Of a stretch of 19,097 bases of DNA, positions 14,387 to 19,097 are shown in pieces; positions within the stretch are counted from its first letter, which is position 1; each line of letters starts with the position of its first letter. Source of the DNA: Rickettsiales bacterium (GTDB lineage Bacteria > Pseudomonadota > Alphaproteobacteria > Rickettsiales > UBA8987); assembly GCA_020631295.1 (NCBI GenBank), contig JAHDHN010000021.1, positions 1-19,097 of the forward strand, written 5' to 3'. The notes below the pieces were generated by a model, which did not search any database, was not told the origin of the DNA, and saw only the letters and a list, made by a program, of their open reading frames with translations. The position numbers and the translations under genes were made by a program.

Positions 14387-15130
14387 ATGGGGAATTATGT
14401 AAATAACATGCACTACAATATACATAATCCAGCGGATATTGTGCTTGGGCAGCGCATTAAAACAGCGCGTGAGGCAGCATCTATGACGCAAGAAGCGCTG
14501 GCCAAGGCGTTGAATGTGAGTGTGGAGCAATTGCGCTCCTATGAACTGGGTGAAAAACGCTTGCAGGCCACCAATCTTTATAAATGCGCTTTGGTGCTGA
14601 ATGTGCTGGTAACAGAGTTTTTTGAAGGGCTGGAAGATGTAGATATGCGCGCTGTCAGCCACGGCCAAACCAGTGCGCTTGTAACCAAGCGTGCACAGCC
14701 GCTTTCCATCTTGCTGGTGGAAGATAATCCAGCGGATGAATATTTGATCCGTGAGGCGATTGAGGCTTCAGACATTGAGGTGGAGCTGCATCATGAAAGT
14801 GACGGCGAACGCGCGCTGGAATATTTGGCCAATGGCTTTATGCGCCAGCAAGAAACGGTGCTGCCTGATATTATCGTGCTAGATCTGAACCTGCCAAGAC
14901 TTAGCGGGTTTGATATTCTCAACACGCTGAAAGAGAAAATTGAGTTCCGTCATATTCCGGTGGTAGTGACCACGAATAGCATCAATGTGGAAGACATGCA
15001 GCTGGCCTATGAGCAGCATGCGAGCGGATTCATCAGCAAGTCACTGGATATGCATATCTTCAGCGAGCATGTAAAATATATGCTGCAATATTGGAGCTTC
15101 GCCGCCATTTTGCCATCTATGCAGGTGTGA
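14387..15130 (+). CDS. XRE-type HTH domain fused to a response-regulator receiver domain
   Basis: 247 residues from the ATG at 14387 (GGGGAG 12 bases upstream). A TTG at 14360 and an ATG at 14408 are alternatives with no better ribosome site. The N-terminal third is a Cro/C1-type helix-turn-helix (about 19-75; LGQRIKTAREAASMTQEALAKALNVSVEQLRSYELGEKRL). After a ~35-residue linker comes a CheY-like receiver (about 105-235) with all key residues: Glu112/Asp113 (LLVEDNPADE), phospho-acceptor Asp166 (IVLDLNLPRLSGF), Thr195/Thr196 and Lys218 (FISKSLD). The receiver resembles the single-domain Rcp1/CheY-like 'NPADEYLI' type. Usual response regulators have the receiver first and a GerE, OmpR or NtrC-type output; here the order is reversed and the output is XRE. 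No sensor kinase is next to it. It is probably a phosphorylation-gated DNA-binding protein; the signal is unknown. Confidence 0.88.
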   Translation: MGNYVNNMHYNIHNPADIVLGQRIKTAREAASMTQEALAKALNVSVEQLRSYELGEKRLQATNLYKCALVLNVLVTEFFEGLEDVDMRAVSHGQTSALVTKRAQPLSILLVEDNPADEYLIREAIEASDIEVELHHESDGERALEYLANGFMRQQETVLPDIIVLDLNLPRLSGFDILNTLKEKIEFRHIPVVVTTNSINVEDMQLAYEQHASGFISKSLDMHIFSEHVKYMLQYWSFAAILPSMQV

Positions 15131-15205
15131 TTTTTTTTTGAGTACTATTCTGAACAATTTTCTAGCCTTGCTACGCCCCATCCTCTTACGCTAACGCTTG
15201 GAGTA

Positions 15206-15283
15206 TAGGAGGCTTCGGAAGGCACTCCTAGCCCTATATTGGCCTCCGGGTGGCCTGCCACCCGAAGCCCAAAGGGCATAGGG
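15206..15283. other. Structured intergenic stretch next to tRNA-Phe
   Basis: Several inverted pairs interleave: TAGGAG/CTCCTA (15206/15225), GGCTTCGG/CCGAAGCC (15211/15262), GGAGGC/GCCTCC (15208/15242), CCCTAT/ATAGGG (15232/15278) and the hairpin CGGGTGG-cctg-CCACCCG (15247-15264). Some of these exclude each other, and two cross like a pseudoknot. I recognise no RNA family. The gap 15131-15556 otherwise holds a T9 run after the preceding stop, the tRNA and a repeat. Confidence 0.5.
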
Positions 15284-15359
15284 TGGTGCCCAGGGGCGGG
15301 CTCGAACCACCGACACAGGGATTTTCAGTCCCTTGCTCTACCAACTGAGCTACCTGGGC
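15284..15359 (-). tRNA. tRNA-Phe (anticodon GAA)
   Basis: On the minus strand the acceptor stem GCCCAGG pairs with CCTGGGC, followed by discriminator A and an encoded CCA. The D arm is GCTC-AGTTGGTA-GAGC. The anticodon stem-loop is AGGGA-CTGAAAA-TCCCT with anticodon GAA. The variable loop is GTGTC and the T arm GGTGG-TTCGAGC-CCGCC (one G-T pair). All stems close. It stands alone, between the XRE-receiver gene and tsaC. Confidence 0.97.
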
Positions 15360-15453
15360 AAAAACAAGGCAGTCCCTCTAAAAGAGTTTGATTACTTTGT
15401 CTAGTGCCAATTCAATCCTATGCTATATAGTGGTAAAATAATTAACCTTTGCC

Positions 15454-15540
15454 CGTCATTCCATGCCTTCGTGCATGGAATCTCCTGCCATGTGCTGTGC
15501 ACTGCTTGAGGAGATACCGCGAACCAGTCGCGGTATGACG
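15454..15540. repeat. Cruciform repeat, family B copy 2
   Basis: Outer arms CGTCAT/ATGACG are identical to the 13155-13239 copy. The left stem-loop is TTCCATGC-cttcgt-GCATGGAA, ATCTCCT pairs with AGGAGAT, and the right stem-loop is ACCGCG-aaccagt-CGCGGT. It ends 16 bases before tsaC, so it may lie in the tsaC leader. Confidence 0.85.
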
Positions 15541-15556
15541 TGATAATAATAATGAT

Positions 15557-16123
15557 ATGGACAATACACTAACAAAAATCATAGCGGCATTAGATGCGGG
15601 CCAGCCGGTGGTGATGCCCACAGACACTGTGTTTGGGATCATGGCCGATGCGACCAATAAAGCAGCTGTCGAAGCGCTGTATAAAGCAAAGAACCGCCCG
15701 GATAATCAGCCCTCTCAGCTATTGGTGGCGGACATGAATGCGGCCAATAGGTGGGCAGAATTACCACCTGCGGCCCAACCATTGGCCAACACCCATTGGC
15801 CAGGTGCGGCCACGCTGCTGGTGCCGGCCACCAAGCAGGCGACAACAGAGCTGGCACCGCAGGCTATTTCTGCAGATGGATTGGTGGGCGTGCGCGTGCC
15901 CGACCACCCGTTGCTGCTGCAGCTGCTTGCCGCCTTCGGCCGCCCATTACTCGCCAGCAGCGCCAACAAAGCCGCGGTGGAGTATGTGAATGATCTGACA
16001 GCTATTCAGGCTATTTTCCCCGATTTGTTATGTATAGAAGGCCAACCTGCTGGCCATGCCTCTGCCATTTTCAAATGCACCGGTAATGAAGTGGAAACTA
16101 TCCGTGTAGGCACAAGCGCATGA
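15557..16123 (+). CDS. tsaC: Threonylcarbamoyl-AMP synthase (TsaC/YrdC family)
   Basis: 188 residues of a single YrdC/Sua5 domain. PTDTVFGIMADA (21-32) is the ATP/threonine-binding signature; Lys45 and Arg47 form the KxR motif (KAKNRPDNQ). HWPGAATLLV (80-89), GVRVPDHPLLLQLL (111-124) and PLLASSANK (130-138) follow in the normal order. It makes threonylcarbamoyl-AMP from threonine, bicarbonate and ATP for the t6A modification of ANN-decoding tRNAs. It lacks the extra Sua5 C-terminal domain, so it is the short TsaC form. There is no clear ribosome site before the ATG; the start follows a repeat closely. Its stop overlaps the start of the EamA gene (ATGA), so the two are coupled. Confidence 0.93.
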   Translation: MDNTLTKIIAALDAGQPVVMPTDTVFGIMADATNKAAVEALYKAKNRPDNQPSQLLVADMNAANRWAELPPAAQPLANTHWPGAATLLVPATKQATTELAPQAISADGLVGVRVPDHPLLLQLLAAFGRPLLASSANKAAVEYVNDLTAIQAIFPDLLCIEGQPAGHASAIFKCTGNEVETIRVGTSA

Positions 16124-16986
16124 AATATAAAACGCAGGACATAAAAGCGATTATTTGGATGATAATTGCCTGCGTGATGGCGGCCGTGATGATTACGCTG
16201 GTGCGCTATATTGGTGAACAGGTGCGCGTGGAGCAGGTAGTGTGCTTTCGCTATGTATTTGCACTGATGTTCTTTCTACCCTGGGTATTGCAGCAAGGAA
16301 CACAGGCGCTGAAAACAGCGCATATTCGCATACATATCATACGCAGCCTCACCGGGCTGGCGGGCATGTTTCTGTGGTTTTATGTGCTGATGAAAATCCC
16401 GCTCACAGAGGCCACAGCACTGAGTTTCACTGCACCTATTCTGACCGGTGTGCTGGCAGTATTATGGTTGGGGGAAACCATGGGCGTGCGTCGTAGCCTT
16501 GCCATGGCCGTGGCGTTTATTGGTGTGCTAGTAATTTTGCAACCAGGCACGGCGCTGTTTTCGCCTTATGCCTTATTGGCCGTGTTCACCGCATTTTTAT
16601 GGGCCATTTCTGGTGTGTTGATCAAAAAACTCTCCACCAATGACAAGCCGGAATTGATCGCTTTCTATATGGTACTGCTCATGACACCCGTCACGCTGCC
16701 CATTGCACTTTATGGCTGGGAGCCTATGTCTGCCTCCATGTGGGGCTGGCTGGTTGCGCTGGGCTTGGTGAGCAATTTGTTTCAGGTCTCCCTCTCCCGT
16801 TCCATTGCCTTGGCTGATTTGGTAGTGACCATGCCGTTTGATTTCTTCCGCCTCATTTTTGTGGCGCTGTTCGCCTATATTATTTTTGAGGAAGAAATGG
16901 GCTGGCATACGCTGCTGGGCGCAGTGTTAATTCTGTCTGCCGCGGTCTACACCGCCTATCGCAAAAAAGTGGTGGATACTGTCTAG
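16120..16986 (+). CDS. EamA/DMT-family transporter
   Basis: 288 residues with about ten hydrophobic helices in two repeated EamA halves. The first half runs from WMIIACVMAAVMITLVRYIG to FIGVLVILQPG. The second runs from SPYALLAVFTAFLWAISGVLIKKL to LLGAVLILSAAVYTAYRKK. The typical 'R...F' opening (VEQVVCFRYVFALMFFLPWV) and the 'lTEATALSFTAPILTGVLAVLWLGE' block of helices 3-4 are present. These are inner-membrane metabolite exporters or importers; the substrate cannot be read. The start overlaps the tsaC stop by four bases, giving translational coupling. It is the last chromosomal gene before the tRNA-Pro scar. Confidence 0.93.
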   Translation: MKYKTQDIKAIIWMIIACVMAAVMITLVRYIGEQVRVEQVVCFRYVFALMFFLPWVLQQGTQALKTAHIRIHIIRSLTGLAGMFLWFYVLMKIPLTEATALSFTAPILTGVLAVLWLGETMGVRRSLAMAVAFIGVLVILQPGTALFSPYALLAVFTAFLWAISGVLIKKLSTNDKPELIAFYMVLLMTPVTLPIALYGWEPMSASMWGWLVALGLVSNLFQVSLSRSIALADLVVTMPFDFFRLIFVALFAYIIFEEEMGWHTLLGAVLILSAAVYTAYRKKVVDTV

Positions 16987-17012
16987 ATAGTGTGGCCCAT
17001 TAACAATTTCCG

Positions 17013-17121
17013 CGTCACCTTGGACAAAGGAACGCATGTGACTGCGATCCAGGGTCCATTTTGCTTCCCGCGTGATGGTAAATGGATCCTGGATAGCGCC
17101 TTCGGCCCTTCCAGGATGACG
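17013..17121. repeat. Palindromic intergenic repeat with CGTCA/TGACG ends
   Basis: ATCCAGGGTCCATTT (17047-17061) and AAATGGATCCTGGAT (17080-17094) are inverted with one mismatch around an 18-base loop. Outer ends are CGTCA (17013) and ATGACG (17116-17121). TTAACAATTTCC just before it is the inverse of the motif that follows copies at 5255 and 13381. It lies between eamA and the tRNA-Pro fragment. Confidence 0.75.
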
Positions 17122-17140
17122 CAAATAAGAATCAAAAAGA

Positions 17141-17185
17141 TGGTCGGAGTGGCGGGATTTGAACCCACGACCCCTTGTCCCCCAG
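17141..17185 (-). other. 3' fragment of tRNA-Pro(GGG): attachment-site scar
   Basis: On the minus strand this reads from the anticodon loop CTGGGGG through ACAAG, variable loop, T arm GTGGG-TTCAAAT-CCCGC, acceptor 3' half CACTCCG, A and CCA. The 5' half of the tRNA is missing: bases beyond 17185 (CGCGC) cannot pair with ACAAG, and no D arm follows. A break at the anticodon loop leaving an exact 3' half is the usual result of tyrosine-integrase insertion into a tRNA gene. The host side is at lower positions and the element at higher positions. Confidence 0.85.
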
Positions 17186-17325
17186 GCGCGAATTCGTTTT
17201 TTCTCTAACCTGCTAGAAACGTCTGAAACCCTATGTTTTCTGCGCATTACAGGGTATTAGATAAAATACGATATTTAACATTTTATACCGTAAATGGGCC
17301 AATTATCGCCTGTTTTCAACATTCA

Positions 17326-17344
17326 TTGGCACAAAATTGGCACA
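17326..17344. repeat. Tandem TTGGCACA motifs inside the island edge
   Basis: TTGGCACA occurs at 17326-17333 and 17337-17344, eleven bases start to start (one helical turn). Such repeats near an attachment site can be integrase arm-type or excisionase sites. The same bases also resemble a sigma-54 promoter (GG, ten bases, GC). Confidence 0.45.
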
Positions 17345-17461
17345 GTTTTCATATACCAAAAAGGAGCATGATTTATGGGTGGCGGTGTTACACCTGATTT
17401 AGCCATTCTCAATATATATAAGATCTTTTGACTATGTTTCTATTAGTGAATGGTATTTCAG

Positions 17462-18938
17462 ATGTATAAAAATGTTTCAAAGCCCGGGGTAGAACGGGAC
17501 ATTGCATTGGTAGATGACATTTTGACTCAGGACGGTGAATGTGAATGGATAGAGTTTAAAAAAAGATAACTTTGATCCTAAGCTTATAGGTAAGCTTAGC
17601 TCAGCATTAGCCAACAGTGCTATAATAAAAAACAAAGAAATAGCATACATTATTTGGGGAGTTGATGATAAATCCAACACAGTAGTCGGAACTAACTTTC
17701 ACCCTAGTAAAGAAAAGATAGAAAACCAACCGCTTGAGTTGTGGTTATCACAAAATCTAAAACCAGATATTGCATTAGAATTTAAGGTTATCAACCATCC
17801 TGAAGGTAGGGTGGTTCTGTTAGAAATACCTCACCCCAATACAACACCGATTTCATTCAAGAATATACCATATATTCGAGTAGGTAGCACTACACCTAAG
17901 CTAACTGACCACCCTAAACGGATGGAAAAACTTATAGAAAAGATAAAACCGTATAAGTGGGAACAAGGCATTGCAGCAAGTTTTCTTAAAAAAGAAGAGC
18001 TATTAAAACTTCTTTCATATGAAGAATATTTCTCACTTACCGAACAAAATACACCAAATACTACAACGAGTATTTTACAGAAACTAGCCGCAGACTGCTT
18101 AGTGTCTCAAGATGTAGGTGAACGTTGGAATATTACCAACTTAGGAGCAATTCTTTTTGCAAAAGACCTGAATGACTTTGATACATCATTGGCACGAAAA
18201 TCTGTACGTTTAATTGTATATAAAGGCAAGAATAAAGCTGCACAAGTACAGAATAGGCATGATGGTAGGTTGGGTTATGCTATAGGTTTTCCTCGGCTTA
18301 TTGAATATATAAATGCTCTTCTTCCTGTTAATGAACATATCACTGATGCTTTCAGGGAAGAGCAGCCACTATTTCCTAAACTGGCCCTACGTGAACTTAT
18401 AGCTAATGCGCTAATTCATCAGGATATGACAATTACTGGTACAGGCCCACAAATAGAAATATTTGAAGACAGAATTGAAATAAGCAATCCTGGTGCATCG
18501 CTTGTAGAACCAGAACGAATGATTGACCTTCCACCAAGATCAAGAAATGAGGCAATGGCAGCTTTAATGCGTAGGATGCGCTTCTGTGAAGAGCAAGGAA
18601 GTGGTATAGATAAAGTTATTGCACAGGTTAAACTATTTCAATTGCCCCCTCCATATTTCAAAAAAGTCGAGCAATCAACGCAAGTAATATTATATGGTCC
18701 AAGAATGTTTTCTGAGATGACTGCCGAAGAACGATGTCGTGCTTGTTATCAGCATACTGTGCTGAAATGGCTAAGTAATGAAAGAATGCGGAATAAAACT
18801 CTTTGTGAACGTTTTGGTATAGAAAAGCAAAATGCCGCACAGGCAACTTCTGTAATTAAAGATGCAGTCAATAGAAATTTTATTAAGGCAGCTGTTCCTG
18901 AAAGACCACGTTTAGGATATATTCCTATATGGGTGTAG
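17462..18938 (+). pseudogene. AlbA_2 / HATPase ATP-binding regulator-like protein, frameshifted (COG2865 type)
   Basis: The first frame (ATG 17462, or 17450) gives 35 residues ending EWIEFKKR and a TAA at 17567, directly after a run of seven A (17558-17564). Dropping one A continues as KKDNFDPKLIGKLSSALANSA without a stop to 18938, for about 491 residues. The restored protein has an AlbA_2 (Schlafen-like) domain at about 25-125 (EWIEFKK, then SSALANSA, then IIWGVDDKSNTVVGTNF). A middle region follows, then the HATPase-like segment RELIANALIHQD (about 310-321) with IEIFEDRIEISNPG and CEEQGSGIDK, and finally a probable winged helix. The downstream part alone is open from 17565, but its first usable start is TTG 17739, which would cut the AlbA_2 domain. 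Proteins of this type are common in genomic islands and are often linked to regulation or defence; function here is unknown. The shift may be decay, a sequencing error or slippage. Confidence 0.72.
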
Positions 18939-19097
18939 TTTTCTTGATCTGTTCTTTATTTTAATACCTAACAACACAAAAAATTATAAAAAATATAAGT
19001 ATATCAATGATTTAGAAGGATTTTATTTCTTGATAGGTTGTATTTGAACACACAGTTTCTGTATATTTTTCTGTACTGCTTTATAGATTTCTGACTA

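Larger units (their letters stand above)
17141..19097. mobile_element. Edge of a tRNA-Pro-integrated genomic island
   Basis: From the tRNA scar to the window end the sequence is clearly A+T-richer than the chromosomal genes to the left, and it holds only an island-type AlbA_2/ATPase gene. The stretch 17186-17449 has no gene I can support apart from a possible 18-codon ORF (17375-17431, AAGGAG eight bases upstream). The last 159 bases (18939-19097) are A+T-rich and I see nothing in them. No integrase is inside the window, so it would have to lie further right, near the restored tRNA-Pro. Confidence 0.7.

Noticed and set aside
15131..15139. T9 run after the XRE-receiver stop as an intrinsic terminator
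   Set aside because: No stable hairpin directly precedes it, so a terminator is not claimed.
17375..17431. 18-codon ORF (MGGGVTPDLAILNIYKIF) with AAGGAG
   Set aside because: The ribosome site is good, but the peptide is too short to judge and could be the broken start of a decayed gene; it is mentioned only under the island.
13..19097. CRISPR array or restriction/toxin system
   Set aside because: No regularly spaced direct repeats and no recognisable methylase, nuclease or toxin-antitoxin pair were seen; the dispersed repeats are palindromic and unevenly placed.

Overview
The window looks like a chromosomal segment of an alphaproteobacterium. The evidence is a short proline-tRNA ligase without the large editing insertion, a hemD–mitofilin(Mic60)–hemY cluster, HslV with the N-terminal extension usual in that class, ExoD, an OxyR/AhpC/AhpD peroxide module, and several families of palindromic intergenic repeats of the kind common in host-associated alphaproteobacteria. 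Genus and species cannot be read from the sequence.

Layout. Positions 1-2492 hold two plus-strand genes that look A+T-richer than the core. One is an unrecognised protein with a GHSMG serine-hydrolase elbow. The other is a guanidino-group-modifying enzyme (DDAH/arginine deiminase/amidinotransferase superfamily) with a readable Glu/His/Cys set. Next come hslV-hslU on the minus strand, transcribed from a very good sigma-32-type promoter, and divergent from exoD. proS is on the minus strand and divergent from the plus-strand heme cluster hemD-mic60-hemY. A minus-strand peroxide-defence operon follows (61-aa cysteine-containing ORF, ahpC, dps, ahpD). It is divergent from oxyR, with an OxyR half-operator between them. 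Then come folD (minus), an unusual XRE-HTH plus receiver fusion (plus), tRNA-Phe (minus), and a translationally overlapping tsaC-eamA pair (plus).

At 17141-17185 lies the 3' part of a tRNA-Pro(GGG), cut at the anticodon loop. This is the classic attachment-site scar of an integrated element. To its right the sequence becomes A+T-rich and holds a frameshifted AlbA_2/HATPase-type gene, so the last ~1.9 kb is read as the edge of a genomic island that continues beyond the window.

How the genes work together. HslVU is a heat-shock protease. OxyR senses peroxide through Cys199/Cys208 and should drive ahpC-dps-ahpD, where AhpC removes peroxide, AhpD reduces AhpC and Dps sequesters iron. HemD makes uroporphyrinogen III, while Mic60 and HemY are its usual inner-membrane neighbours. 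Intergenic regions carry at least seven palindromic repeat copies in three or more families. Two of the families keep their stems through base changes on both arms.
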